NCBI GenBank assembly: GCA_036250195.1
Contig: JAVHZZ010000008.1
Span: forward strand, 13,029,434 to 13,093,433
Source of the DNA: Mixophyes australis
Lineage: Eukaryota > Chordata > Amphibia > Anura > Limnodynastidae
Direction of reading: 5' to 3'
Length of the DNA stretch: 64,000 nt
Shown: in pieces, positions 1-11,490 of the stretch
Position numbering within the stretch: position 1 is the stretch's first letter
Layout: every line of letters starts with the position of its first letter
Program-made: the position numbers and the translations under genes
The notes under the pieces: generated by a model
Seen by the model: only the letters and a program-made list of their open reading frames with translations
The model's database searches: none
Told to the model about the DNA's origin: nothing

Positions 1-675
1 AGTATAGAGTGCAGGACATATAACAACCTACATATATGTATAAGTGAATACAGTAATCTGCATATACAAGACTGCATAAGCCTGTTTCTACTACAAAGTA
101 TTACAACTGTGAGTGCCTTCATAAAATGGTTTATTACCAAGTTTAATAAGCCAGCAACCTCGCTAAGTTAAGAGCGTTTGTGGCTTAACATCCACCCAAC
201 ACCGCCGGCACCTTTTACCAACACCAAAAGGTATAACCAGTAGGAGTCCTGCTGACCCATACTGGCTCTCACTAACTGGTGCTAACTCTTGTCACGCTAT
301 CTGTTGTATGGGCATTGGGATAGAGGGGACTCTAATGACCCTCTCACCGGGCAGAGAGTTTAAACTCGAATGGAATGCAGCTGACATTTTCCGTAACTGA
401 AATGACAATGAACAAAGTTTTTCCTAGTTACCAAAGTAAGAACCCTAAAAGCCCACCTTAAAGATGTTTCCCATGTCACCCATCAGGGGTGTCCCTCACG
501 CACATTCATGCAATGCGGGCTGCAACTTAATAATGTTTTTGTAGATTCCCTTGTGGCTAAATCCCATTTTGAAACCGATTCAATTAAACCGTATGCGTCA
601 CCTACACACAGAATACTCAACAATTTTGTCAGCTGAATCGATGTTCGTAGAAAGCTGTCTATAGTTCTGAAACAG
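1..675. other. Unassigned DNA
   Basis: No gene, RNA or repeat could be assigned here. The open frames are short and interrupted. The stretch 140-370 is more GC-balanced than its surroundings and may be an old dispersed repeat, but no terminal repeats were seen. Confidence 0.4.
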
Positions 676-1077
676 GGATTTCTAGTTTGAGTAGATTTCT
701 GGAGTTTTCACTAATATTTATGAAAAATCAGAAGTAAAAGATATCTTACAAAGGTTGAACTTGGCCGACAGTTATCGTTTTCGCACAACATTCGGAATAC
801 ATGTGTTACTATGTAAATATGAGTCATGTGTTTTGCAATCAGTACAAATGACTAAGTTGCATGTCGCAAATAAATTACATGAATTTTGTTTCAACCTTCA
901 TCAAGAGCATTTATTTTGGGTGCGAGCTCTGCTCTACATCCGTTGGGAGATAACAGTTTTTTTTTTTTAAAGATAAGTCGTTACAAGTTTGAGCCGCTAA
1001 GATGATCAAAAAGCATAATCCCATAGTATTACCATTAGTGTTTCCAAGTTCTAATGATAACTTCACACCAGCACTTT
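676..1077 (+). repeat. ~400-bp direct repeat, copy 1
   Basis: This segment recurs in the same orientation at 1725-2128. Shared landmarks in the same order include gttgaacttggcc, tgtgttactatgtaaatatg, gcatgtcgcaaataaattac, tctgctctacatccgttggg and ttaccattagtgtttccaag. Copy 2 lacks a short stretch near 885 (ttttgtttca) and has a longer T-run. The two copies flank hAT-like element A. The repeat has no recognised coding content. Confidence 0.85.
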
Positions 1078-1731
1078 ATGGAATCCAAAACCCGTGATGA
1101 GACCTATGGTAAAATACATATAAAATCCCAATCTTGTTTGCTAAAATCACATAATTTGGCTTTTTTGTACCTACATTATTATTAACCTCAATAACATTAA
1201 TTTCCAGTCATTTCCAGTAAATTTTTGTCCAGTGACAAGAACACTGCTACCCCTCCTGTTTCTGTATGAGCAATGGCATTGAGCAATGTCACTGGAGACT
1301 GGAGAGTGACAAGAACACTGCTACCCCTCCTGTTTCTGTATGAGCAATGGCACTGAGCAATCTCACTGGAGACTGGAGAGTGACAAGAACACTGCTACCC
1401 CTGTTTCTGTGTGAGCAATGTCACTGGAGAGTGACAAGAACACTGTTACCACTGTTTCTCTGTGAGCAATGGCACTGAGCAATGTCACTGGAGACTGGAG
1501 AGTGACAAGAACACTCCTACCCCTGTTTCTGTGTGAGCAATGGCGCTGGATCTCCTGGGGAGGGAGGTACTTATGGAATCCAAAACCCGCGAGATCCGAT
1601 AATGCAACAATGACATTTTGCCTCGATTCAGTCCCGAGGACTCACGAAAGTACCGAGCCGGGTCGAGCCTACTCGGATCCCCTAAGTTCGGGTGGGTTCG
1701 GTTTTCAGAAAACTGAGCCCGAGCATCTCTA
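1078..1731 (-). mobile_element. hAT-like element, copy A (partial)
   Basis: The right end (1690-1731) carries the family terminus, a stretch rich in cggttttcagaaaactgagc and ending gagcatctcta. The same terminus occurs in complete copy C at 31729. Positions 1120-1230 match the left interior of copy C, including ctaaaatcacataatttggc. Between them is an internal tandem array. Orientation is given relative to copy D, which carries the ORF. The true left terminus (tagagatg..., as at 30983) is absent, so this copy is truncated or rearranged. Confidence 0.7.
1232..1545 (+). repeat. 50-74-bp tandem array inside hAT-like copy A
   Basis: The landmark gacaagaacactgctacc recurs at 1234, 1308, 1382, 1432 and, with one change, 1504. 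The spacings are 74, 74, 50 and 72 bp, and each unit also carries gtttctgt and gagcaatg blocks. The same array is present in copies B and C, so it belongs to the element family. The short open frame over 1469-1732 is a by-product of the array and the element terminus. Confidence 0.85.
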
Positions 1732-2128
1732 GTTTAATTTAGCTTCAAATTTGGAATTTTCATTAATGTTAAGAAAACTCAGAACTAAATGATATCTTAT
1801 AAAGGTTGAACTTGGCCAACAGTTAGCTTTTTCCCACATCAATCTGAATACATGTGTTACTATGTAAATATGAGTCATGTGTTTTGCAATCAGTACAAAT
1901 TACTAAGTTGCATGTCGCAAATAAATTACATGAACCTTCATCAAGAGCATTTATTTTGGGTGTGAGCTCTGCTCTACATCCGTTGGGAGATAACAGTTTC
2001 TTTTTTCTTTTTTTTTTAAAGATAAGTCATTACAAGTTTGAGCCACTAAGATGATCTAAAAGCATAATCCTATAGTATTACCATTAGTGTTTCCAAGTTC
2101 TAATGATAACTTCACCCCAGCACTTTAA
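1732..2128 (+). repeat. ~400-bp direct repeat, copy 2
   Basis: This is the second copy of the segment at 676-1077, in the same orientation. It starts immediately after the terminus of hAT-like copy A and ends where the shared gataacttcac/ccagcacttt stretch stops. Confidence 0.85.
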
Positions 2129-3647
2129 TGTCTGCATTAGCAGGGGGCCACATTATCTCACAAGCATTGTGCAAACATAATGAGCCATAGAAAACAACAT
2201 TATTGTTATATCTGTTATATCTTTTTATTCGTCATCCTCCAGTTCTCAGGTTATTTTCTGGCAGATCCGTGTACTTATATATCCCATAATAAATATTTCT
2301 GAGAATATGGAGGTATCCAAGGTTTTATTGCAAAAATAACTCAGTGTACATGCAAAATTCAACAGTTAAAGAGTTGACAGTTCATGCTGTCAACTTGTAG
2401 AAGGATGAAACTAATCAGTTGATTCCCGGATGGATTTTACAGCTGTTTATTACAGTAGGAATTTATTTGGAGACTGTTGAGCCTTCAATTTAATTTATTT
2501 TGGACTAGCAAAAGTGAGGGGCTCCTATCTTTCTTGTGTGTAATTAGGACTGTGGCTGGATCACTTATAAGTAACTTATGGTATACATTTATTTAAAGGA
2601 AATAGCGCAGGGCGCTTATTTATATAATTGCAAATGTACTTATTTTTTATATTGTGTGTATTTTGGTATAGGAAATGTCTTTCTGAGACCAGGGGAGGAA
2701 ATTAGTTTTTTGTTTTAACCTCTCTAGAGGAATCCCCAATTAGGCACATGGGGGGAGGACGTCTGTTTTGCTGATAGCAGGAAATGCTTAGTCTTTTGAT
2801 GGGAAGTTTCAAATGCTGAAGGCCCGGCAGGGAGTCGTTACCTGTATCCTGGTTAAAGTGAAAGGAAATCTCTGATCAATGTGATTTAGGATATCACAGA
2901 TTACGGCAAATTTTGTTAAGTATAAAATGCATTTAAAATCTATGTCTAAAGAACATCTCACATGCTGATGTTAATCTTTGTATGAAAAATTGCAGTCGGT
3001 GCAGAGCACTCTGATCAGGGGGCTGGCTTAACCCCTGCCAAGACTAATCTCTAAGACTGTATTAAAAGACACTGAAATGTATCATTATTGTTTCTTCTAA
3101 CCTCTTGATCACTAGTACCTTCAACCAGTGTGAACTGTCCTTGTTAGGACTACTGGAGCTAAATAAACATCACTTGCTTCAAAGACCTGCTTGACAACTT
3201 CTTCCATGCTGAAATACCTGTGACCTACAGATTAGACCCAACTCTAATCCGTTCCCGGCTGTTCTGAGGTTTTGACCCAGCATCCAGTACAACCGCTCTG
3301 CCCACTACCCTGCATCTCTGGTCAGTGTGATAGCCAGGGGGGATCCATCCATGGCAACCCTGATTCATAGGAAGAGGTCAGGGGTACCAGCCCAGGCACA
3401 CCAGCAACGGGGTACACTAGCAGCGACAGTTACCCAGAAGGAACGTGGTTCTGGATGCCGTTAAGGAGTCCAGTGGTGGCAGCAGCTTAAGCCCCTCCTA
3501 CTGCGGTTAGAGGGTGCATTTGGGATAAAGAAAGGGAACGGTGGAAAAGAAAGCAGCAACAAACCAGGTGGCATAGGCGGTCCATCCTGTCACAAGGACC
3601 CTAAATGTAAAGAAGACAGATGGTGTTTTTTCTTTGCGTATAATCTT
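2129..3647. other. Unassigned DNA, possible LTR-like stretch
   Basis: No supportable ORF was found. The interval 3000-3600 has an AATAAA-type signal at about 3161 and a GC-richer tail, which resembles a decayed LTR or other retroelement piece. No matching second LTR, TG...CA boundary or primer-binding site could be fixed, so it stays unclassified. Confidence 0.3.
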
Positions 3648-3663
3648 AAAATACACTTTTCTG

Positions 3664-4563
3664 TATACTATAGGTGGTACTACACCCTAAAATATACTCC
3701 TTTTGGGATCGAGTTAGGGCCCTCCTCTCCTCCCTCCTTCCATGCCCTGTCCGGAAAGACCCATGGACTTTTCTTCTCTGTTACCCTCTGATTGATGATG
3801 ATAGAGAGTCTGCGAAATTGGCCTCCCATGTCCTTGCAGCTGCGCGATGCCTAGTAGCTAAGTCTTGGAAACAAGTTGAGCCTCCCACTATGGCGGCCCT
3901 GCGATCCTACGTCTGGTTTATTGCCTGGAAGGAACAGATTACATACCACCTGCATGATAAGGGTGATAAATTTCACCAGATATGGGCTCCTTGCCTTTAC
4001 TTATAATCCCATACCTCTTGTACCAACTCCTTCCTCCTAAAAAAAAGAACTCCCTGTAGTCATAGGTGGCCTGACTCTTGATGTGGTCTCCCTCCTCAGA
4101 GAATCTAAGTAGTAATCTCCTTTGAAACTTTTATTGCCCCTCTTTTATTTATTTATTTATTTTTGTTTTTAATTATTTGTCTCTCTTCTTAAAAAGGACA
4201 AGATGAGGATAAGGAACTGTGTGGATAAAGGGAAGTGTGTTCTCTTTTTCCTTCATTCTCGGTGGCGACCAGTACCCCCCCCCCCCCCTCCCCTCTTACC
4301 CCCTTCCCCCCCACATTATATTGTTATAAAATGTTATAGTGTCTTGTGTATTCTGGATAACAATTGTATATTTGCCGGTCTGTTTATTGACATCCTCTGG
4401 CTGTCTTGGATATTTGCTACTCAAATATTTTCAGCTTCATTGACAAATACCCATGATATGTACTGTTCTCTGTTTTTGTTTCTATTCCTGCAAATGTATT
4501 ATTTGATGATTCTTATCTGTACATGATTGTTATTTCTCAAAATAAATAGTTAAAAAAAATTAA
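3664..4563 (+). mobile_element. 5'-truncated L1/Tx1-type LINE, 3' end
   Basis: A ~900-bp insert is flanked by a perfect 16-bp target duplication, aaaatacacttttctg, at 3648-3663 and 4564-4579. It begins inside the ORF2 C-terminal region, continues through about 550 bp of 3' UTR, and ends in an A-rich tail after AATAAA (about 4541). 5' truncation, an A-rich tail and a long target duplication are the hallmarks of target-primed reverse transcription. Confidence 0.85.
3674..4006 (+). pseudogene. L1/Tx1-type ORF2 C-terminal fragment
   Basis: A 110-residue open frame. It resembles the extreme C-terminus of L1/Tx1-clade ORF2 proteins. Visible features are FWDRV near residue 10, an AAR..VAKSWK segment at about residues 56-67, and an aromatic end around IWAPCLYL. 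In intact elements this region lies downstream of the reverse transcriptase and has no catalytic residues. The endonuclease and reverse transcriptase parts are missing because the insertion is 5'-truncated, and the annotated Met is simply the first available one. It is not expected to be functional. The clade assignment is from recognised residues only. Confidence 0.6.
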
Positions 4564-4579
4564 AAAATACACTTTTCTG

Positions 4580-5039
4580 ATCAGCAGTAACCTAGTACTA
4601 ATATTTAATCTTTGTGTTGTCGTGTGATTGGCATCTACAGAGTTCAAGTCCACACTGTTTGTTATTTCAGCCTGAGCATTGGGGAGCTAATCATAACGGA
4701 CATTTTTGATTGGCTCCCTTGAGCAACAGTAGCTTAAGTGGCCAATCTGAATCCTACACCTATCTATAGTTTTCTCCAGAATCACCAAAGAAATATTAAA
4801 AAGGATAACTACAACTACAACTATTAAAAAATGTTTTGGGTGGAGGTGAAGGAGTTAATATAATAAAAAAAAATTAAAACTGAAAACATATTTATTTTGC
4901 AGGTGCCATTAACTGGATCAGCCCGGGTCACTGATGGCCAAATTCAAACAACGTATAAAGTTGTCAATGCCCCTCCCCCATGAACTTCATGTCTTCATAT
5001 AATCATGAGATTGCGATAACCGCCCTTAATATGTGTGAC
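4580..5039. other. Unassigned DNA
   Basis: AT-rich sequence with no supportable gene or repeat. It lies between the LINE target duplication and a dispersed repeat. Confidence 0.4.
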
Positions 5040-5300
5040 ACCACTCCGCCAGTGGGCGTGACCAGGATGGATAGGGGTGTGGCTGTAATTTTAGACAGTG
5101 CTTGGCTGCTCTCCAACTCTTCCTATCTCACAATATACATGGGCAATGCTGCGTGCACTATTGTTAGGTGCACGCAGCTCTCCCTTTTCAAGTAGAGCCG
5201 TGTGAAGCAAGGGCAGGGTCCAGCCACCTCAATTATACAGTGCCCCAGGCTTGGAGGGGGTTTCCAGGCACTAGGACCCCCCACCTCGGTTTGCCTATGT
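5040..5300 (+). repeat. Dispersed repeat family R, copy 1
   Basis: This matches 55338-55635 in the same orientation. Shared blocks are cgccagtgggcgtgacca, ttagacagtgcttggctgct, tatacatgggcaatgctg, gcacgcagctctccctttt, gccccaggcttggagg and ctcggtttgcctatg. It is probably a small DNA transposon. Copy 2 begins caggggcaaacgcagg, which roughly mirrors the common right end. Confidence 0.75.
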
Positions 5301-6391
5301 CACTTATATTGGTTAAAAAGCAACTAGAAATACAGAACTGGAAGCTATTACAATAACCTCTGACAACCAGAAAATTCACCTGTGTGTCAGCCTGTAAAAC
5401 GGGCACTTCTGCAATTTGCGTCCATACTGACCCAACAATATCCACTAGAAAAAAAATCTGAATTTATCGGATCTGGGTATTTGGATTGTAATAACACCCT
5501 TTATGTCACTCAAGGCTATAAGACCTGTGGTAGAATACAAAAAAAAAATATAACAGTGCCATAGTACTGACACTATACTGTTACCTATAAATGTAGAAAA
5601 CCAGTCCCTGAGATTCACACTTTCACTGTACAATCACATTGCACAGACCCCCTTGGAATATTTATTCATTTTTTTTTTAATTCTGACCCCTTTTCCACCA
5701 GATATTTCTCAAGTGGGATATTGGACCCCCTCTCTATGTTCCCCCCTGCCCAACCCTAGTTACGCCTCTGATTTTTGTTATAGTGAGGGCACTACGTGGT
5801 AAGACAGCATACAATACAGGTGCGCTTAATATATATATATATAGTGCAGAAGGTAAATTGTTTGGGAGAAAGAATAATTCTCCTACGTTTTTGACATGAC
5901 AGAAAAAAAATATTTCCCCCCTTCCCAAATCTTTTGGCATGAGCTGTCTGAGTTGTAAAAGCAGAGATTGTATCACTCCAGAAAGTCTAGTCCAGGTGAT
6001 TACCTGAGCCTGCGGGAGGCTGATTTATGCCAAGTCCTCACAGCTGTTTGCTGTCCGTGTTTGGAGCCAGCTCAGAAGGTCCCAGCAATGAGCTGGTGGT
6101 AATGCTAGTTAACCCCTTCATGAAGGGAGGTAGTCTGCACCATAATGACTGGAACGATTTTTACGTTATTCATTCTGTGTTGGATTTGCCAGGAATAACT
6201 ATTTTTTTTATTTCTTATTTCTTTCAAAACAGAGAGGTCTTTTATTTGGTAGCCTATTGGGTTAAATATTTTTCATTATTTCATGGCCATCAAATAGGGA
6301 AAAATGGGCATAATCACCAAAGAATTTAAAAATTACACACTTGCTGAGCTCTTTTTTTATATATACCTTTACACAATTATTGCAGCCCTAG

Positions 6392-6396
<5 letters not shown>
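5301..6396. other. Unassigned DNA
   Basis: No gene supported. The short open frames here have no recognisable domain. Low-complexity runs occur at about 5540 and at 5829-5842 (TA repeats). Confidence 0.4.

Positions 6397-6463
<67 letters not shown>
6397..6463 (+). repeat. (TA)n microsatellite
   Basis: An uninterrupted TA dinucleotide run of roughly 65 bp. It produces an apparent YIYIYI peptide on both strands, which is not a gene. Confidence 0.97.
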
Positions 6464-6467
<4 letters not shown>

Positions 6468-6529
6468 TTTGGCAATGGGAGATTTTGGCAATGGGAGTGG
6501 TTTGCCACAGGCCTCTCACAGTGGAATTG

Positions 6530-7060
6530 GCTATGGTGCTAACTGTCTGCAGGTAAAAGGCTGCACACCAAGTTATATACAGGTGTAGCACTGTGCTTAA
6601 GTTCAGTAATGTACAGGTCAGAGACATGTCATAAAGTAAATGTAAAAAGTGATTTACTTGCATGGCTGTAATGTGTTTGTATCCACAGCTAGCAGCAGAG
6701 CTGATAGTGGTGGCTATACTGGACAGGCGTTACAGGACACCTGAGGAGACTTCCTTTAAAGACAAGGTGGGAGTGTCGCCTGTCAGTCATCCAAGCCTGT
6801 GGGAGGAGACCTGTGTATTTAACCTGGAGTTGTGCTCTTGTTAGAGGTGACTGACACTGAACTAGTTGGCCAGTCAGTAGGGAGCTGGTCTATGTTCAGT
6901 TAGCTGTAGGGTCACCAGGAGGTGCAAGCAAAAGGGAAGGCTTGCTGGTATCATCCTGACAGAAGAAGTGTTATTTATTGTGATGCAAACAATAAATATA
7001 TTTGATTTAAAACAGGAAGTTTTGTATTGCTGATATCTGCTGGGTGTTCTTGTAATGGAA
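6530..7060 (+). other. Possible solo-LTR-like sequence
   Basis: The stretch has a TATA-like tgtatttaacc near 6815, followed about 180 bp later by AATAAA (about 6991) and a short GT-containing tail. That order fits the U3-R-U5 layout of an LTR. No paired LTR, target duplication or coding interior was found. An old unrelated repeat is equally possible. Confidence 0.25.
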
Positions 7061-7094
7061 GGTGACAAAAGTGAGATGGGTGCGTTTTGCTACC

Positions 7095-7097
7095 ATA

Positions 7098-7134
<37 letters not shown>
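7095..7134 (+). repeat. (TA)n microsatellite
   Basis: A TA repeat of about 40 bp with one interruption near its start (atgtatat). Confidence 0.95.
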
Positions 7135-7137
<3 letters not shown>

Positions 7138-7690
7138 CAATGATATGATGTCTGTTTTGAAGTAACCTAGGCTATCAATTTTATTTTATACATGAATTTC
7201 TTGATGTTTACAGAAAGTTTAATAGTAATAGTATTATTAAGACTCGTGGAGAGGGGGGGGGGGTGGTTACGAAATGACGACAATTAAAATTTTGCCATTC
7301 AGAATGTTGACACCATTCTGACGACAATAACACAACAGAACTGAACTGGAGGAAACTTAAAGTTAGGGGGATGTAGGATATACTCCATGTCCAAATGGGG
7401 CACTCAATGCCCTTTTGCGGAATCAAATTTTTAATGAAGAAACATGCCCTGCCCTATACTAGTTCTGGAAAGGACAGTGATTTCAACATTAAAGAAAAAT
7501 AAATAAAATATATACATATTGAATATAGGCCCTGGAGGACGGTATATACACTGGAAGGGGCTTGTCTCTACTGATGCGAGAAGTCATAACAGATGCAGAA
7601 TATGTAGAAGGTCATCCAGGGTGTTCGTAAAATGATACACCTGTCTCTAGGGCTAATGTAAGGGAAACACTACAAACAAATAAATAAATA
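7135..7690. other. Unassigned DNA with a G-run
   Basis: No gene or classified repeat. A run of about 10 G lies at 7253-7262. The short minus-strand frame over 7208-7426 has no recognisable feature. Confidence 0.4.
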
Positions 7691-7695
7691 AATAT

Positions 7696-8112
7696 AAATG
7701 TTCTTGTCACTCTCCAGTGCCATTGCTCACACAGAAACATGGGTAGCAGTGTTCTTGTCACTCTCCATTCTCCAGTGACATTGCTCAGTACCATTGCTCA
7801 CACAGAAACAGGGGTAGCAGTGTTGTTGTCACTCTCCAGTCTCCAGTGTCATTGCTCAGTGCCATTGCTCACACAGAAACAGGGGTAGCAGTGTTCTTGT
7901 CACTCTCCAGTCTCCAGTGTCATTGCTCAGTGCCATTGCTCACACAGAAACAGGGGTAGCAGTGTTCTTGTCACTCTCTAGTCTCCAGTGACATTGCTCA
8001 GTACCATTGCTCAAACAGAAACAGGGGTAGCAGTGTTGTTGTCACTCTCCAGTCTCCAGTGTCATTGCTCAGTGCCATTGCTCACACAGAAACAGGGGTA
8101 GTAGTGTTCTTG
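7696..8112 (-). repeat. ~71-bp tandem array inside hAT-like copy B
   Basis: About six units of the same array found in copies A and C, here on the opposite strand. Each carries ggggtagcagtgtt, gtcactctcc and cattgctca blocks. Confidence 0.85.
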
Positions 8113-8344
8113 TCATTTGACAAAAAATGACTGGAAATTAATGTTGTTGAGGTTAATAAAAACGTATGAACATAAAAGAGCCAAATTATGTGATTTTAGC
8201 ATATTTTTTTTAAAAAAAAAATATACAGATCCAAAACCAAAACAAGCAAGGGCGGTTTTGCCAAAACCAAAGCCAAAACCAAAACACAAAGTTAATACAG
8301 ATCCAAAACCAAAACCAAAACACGGGGGTCAGTGAACATCCCTA
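7696..8344 (+). mobile_element. hAT-like element, copy B (5'-truncated)
   Basis: The right end reads gggggtcagtgaacatcccta at 8325-8344, which matches the right terminus of copy D and the reverse complement of copy C's left terminus. It is preceded by the family's ccaaaaccaaaac-rich subterminal block (8229-8325). The other terminus, with gagcccgag-type sequence, is absent because homology begins inside the internal tandem array. Orientation is the same as copy D. The open frame at 8117-8335 is low-complexity Lys/Pro sequence from the CCAAAA block. Confidence 0.75.
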
Positions 8345-8580
8345 ATCTGTATATAGAGTGAGCAGCTCCATATTAATTATGGAGCAATTGCCATGGGTAC
8401 ACCAGGATAGGGGGCCAAAATTACACTTCCTTGTAGTGAATTCTGGTTTTGTGAGGTCCTAAAAGCTTCTATCAGCCCTGTCGCATTCTAAGAGGACAAG
8501 GGAACCCTTGTTTTAAGTAACCTAAACATATAAAAAGTGCAAGTCCGGTTGCAAGTCCTCCCTTGTGCTTTGCAAAGAAG
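8345..8580. other. Unassigned DNA
   Basis: Non-repetitive sequence between hAT-like copy B and the 35-bp minisatellite. No feature seen. Confidence 0.4.
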
Positions 8581-9365
8581 TTGAGGCCCACCAATGTGAG
8601 CCCAGGGCATCAGGGTTGAGGCCCACCAATGTGAGCCCAGGGCATCAGGGTTGAGGCCCACCAATGTGAGCCCAGGGCATCAGGGTTGAGGCTCACCAAT
8701 GTGAGCCCAGGGCATCAGGGTTGAGGCCCACCAATGTGAGCCCAGGGCATCAGGGTTGGGGTCCACCAATGTGAGCCCAGGGCATCAGGGTTGAGGCCCA
8801 CCAATGTGAGCCCAAGGCATCAGGGTTGGGGTCCACCAATGTGAGCCCAGGGCATCAGGGTTGGGGCCCACCAATGTGAGCCCAGGGCATCAGGGTTGAG
8901 GCCCACCAATGTGAGCCCAGGGCATCAGGGTTGGGGCCCACCAATGTGAGCCCAGGGCATCAGGGTTGGGGCCCACAAATGTGAGCCCAGGGCATCAGGG
9001 TTGGGGTCCACCAATGTGAGCCCAGGTCATCAGGGTTGGGGTCCACCAATGTGAGCCCAGGGCATCAGGGTTGGGGTCCACCAATGTGAGCCCAGGGCAT
9101 CAGGGTTGAGGCCCACCAATGTGAGCCCAGGGCATCAGGGTTGGGGTCCACCAATGTGAGCCCAGGGCATCAGGGTTGGGGTCCACCAATGTGAGCCCAG
9201 GGCATCAGGGTTGAGGCCCACCAATGTGAGCCCAGGGCATCAGGGTTGAGGCCCACCAATGTGAGCCCAGGGCATCAGGGTTGGGGTCCACCAATGTGAG
9301 CCCAGGGCATCAGGGTTGAGGCCCACCAATGTGAGCCCAGGGCATCAGGGTTGGGGTCCACCAAT
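8581..9365 (+). repeat. 35-bp minisatellite, 22.4 copies
   Basis: The unit begins ttgaggcccaccaatgtgag. The array is 785 bp, which is 22 x 35 plus 15, so there is no net length change across it. Units differ mainly in their first ten bases (ttgaggccca, ttggggtcca, ttggggccca), with rare changes elsewhere such as cccaagg near 8810. It contains no spacers and no open frame of note, so it is a tandem minisatellite and not a CRISPR array. Confidence 0.97.
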
Positions 9366-9639
9366 TATGTTTTTAAGTATCAAGTTGTAGAATCATATCT
9401 TGTCTGTCCAGTTAATTCAGTTGTATCAGTCTGAATTCTGGTAAAATAGGCAACACAAATTAGAATTACCATAGAAGAGGTTAGGATTTTCTTGAGAATT
9501 CCGGAACCTACTCAATTTCGGATCCCCTCATACATGCCAGAATATCCACTCTGGCTTGTGACCCAGAGATAACTTCAAGCATAAATCAACTCTGAGTTGT
9601 ATAACAACATTTTGACCTTTGCATTTATATGTTCATTGA
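9366..9639. other. Unassigned DNA
   Basis: No feature seen between the minisatellite and the SINE. Confidence 0.4.
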
Positions 9640-9980
9640 GGGAAGCCCAGTGGCACAGTAGTTAGCATTGTTGCCTCACAGTGCTGGTGTCATGAGTTCA
9701 ATTCCGACCATGGCCCTATCTGTGACTTTGTATAGTCTCCCTGTTTTTATGTGGTTTTCCTCCAGGTGCTCTGATTTCCTCCCACAATTCAAAAACATAC
9801 TGGTAGCTTAATTGGCTTTGGCTAACATTGACCCTTGTGGGTGTTTTTGTGGTAGAGAATTTAGGCTGTAAGCTCCACTTTGACAGGGGCAGATGTGAAT
9901 AATTAAGTATTCTTTGTAAAGTGTTGTGCATTATGTTGGAACTTTACAAATAAAGGCTACTAAAAATAATAATAATAATA
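9640..9980 (+). mobile_element. tRNA-headed SINE, diverged copy
   Basis: The head has A-box-like gtggcacagtagttagca and B-box-like gagttcaattcc, as in a tRNA-type Pol III promoter. The conserved body follows (tttcctcccac, aaaacatactggtag, ttaattggct), then a tail and an AAT microsatellite. It is more diverged than the copies at 14785, 41597, 45374, 57990 and 60256. Confidence 0.8.
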
Positions 9981-11490
9981 TTGGACAAAAATGTCTATTA
10001 AGCCATTTCTAACTCAAGAAGCTTGCAATCTAGGCATTGGTTAAGAAGGACTTGTAACATGTTGCAGTTTATCACATTTGGATCAGCCTGTTTTACAACT
10101 ACATAATCTTAAACGAATTCCAGTAAATGGGATCCAGTAATTGTTTTCTAACATATTCTAATTTGTGCATTTATAATAAAACATTTTTATCAAATCCAAG
10201 TACTCTAAGTGCAAGGTACTTACAGATACTCTAACACTTCAACAGGGCAAGTGCTGCAATAAAGGGTTTTTAATTTGAAACCGAAATGTATTCTACCCAG
10301 TAGGTCACAGAAAGAGGCCTGCTGTTACCACCAATTATTATAAACATTTTGACTTACATAGACTGTTACATAAAAGAATTTCAATAAGGATTTTAATATA
10401 TTGACCATGGAAGTTGATGTATCGCAGTTTAAGAGCTGCATAATTATTGTTTCACAGAAAATGGTCAATGACATCTCATTAAAACAGGCAAAAGACAGCT
10501 CGAAACGTCTAAGAGGTGATTAAGTCTTTGTTCATTCTATCAGGTCTATGTCGAAATCGCAGCAAAATTCAGATTGGTGTCTCTTTTTTTTAAATGGACT
10601 GACTGCTCATTCAGTGTGTGCAGATTAAGGTTGAAAGAACGACTAACGTCACGATAGAAGATGCTTGTACGCACTGACTGATGGAAGGTTTAGCTTGACT
10701 GATCACACATTATTTCTTATGGAAATCAGAATGTAAAGAAGAGAAGTTGTTGGGCAACTACTGAAAGAAATCATATTTATTGGTTAATTAACTGTGGTTC
10801 TGGCTTGTGTGCAATATTCTCAATAATTACATCAAAATATATTGGTTCTCATATTCAAGGTACAATAGTGTCCATAATGAGTTTTACCGTTATCACATTT
10901 TATGATCGCTAAAATGGAGAAAAGATTGACAAGTTTAATCATCAAACAAAATATGATGCACATATGTAATTAGTTTTCAAGGCAGGAAAAAAACTCTTAA
11001 GGAGAAAGCATCACTTAATAAACATTTGGTTTATTTTACATTATGGTGGTTCTTGTGAATATATTTTTTTGTTTTAGGATATATCACTTAGTGCATATGG
11101 AAACAGAAAATTCCATGTTTGTGGACTTTGGTTAAATTTTGCAATTCATATTTTTTTCTGTAAAGATCTGTTATATACAGTCTATAGTATTATTATTATC
11201 TTTACCTATAAAATACAAACATATCACTCAATGATGTACATTGAGGGGACCGTGATACACACAAATAACAAACAATGTTATGAAATAGAAGGTAAAGACC
11301 CTGCCCAAATGAGCTTGCAATCTAAGAGGTGAGGGACACATGAAACATATTAAGTAATGGCATAGCAATTGTAGCTGTTGGTGGAGATTCTTGTACTAAT
11401 TCATGACTCCAGGCAGTTGGTTGATACAGGTAAAGTGCTAGTTCCTGGCTCCAGACTGTTGGTAGCCACCAGTGGAAGATATCCAGCTGG
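9981..11490. other. Unassigned DNA, with a weak LINE 3'-tail match
   Basis: No gene supported. About 11190-11340 on the minus strand resembles the 3' UTR of the L2/CR1-type LINEs seen elsewhere, with ATT repeats followed by gagcttgcaatctaagagg. The rest is AT-rich and unclassified. Confidence 0.35.

Noticed and set aside
676..2128. Direct repeats as a pair of LTRs
   Set aside because: There are no TG...CA ends, no primer-binding site or polypurine tract, and the sequence between them is a hAT-like element.
3000..3600. A solo LTR
   Set aside because: A polyadenylation-type signal is present, but no boundaries, target duplication or second copy could be set, so it is left unclassified.
6304..6663. 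Frames with YIYIYI peptides on both strands
   Set aside because: They are translations of a TA microsatellite.
8581..9365. Regular 35-bp repeats as a possible CRISPR array
   Set aside because: Units are directly adjacent with no unique spacers, there are no cas genes, and the surroundings are vertebrate transposons.
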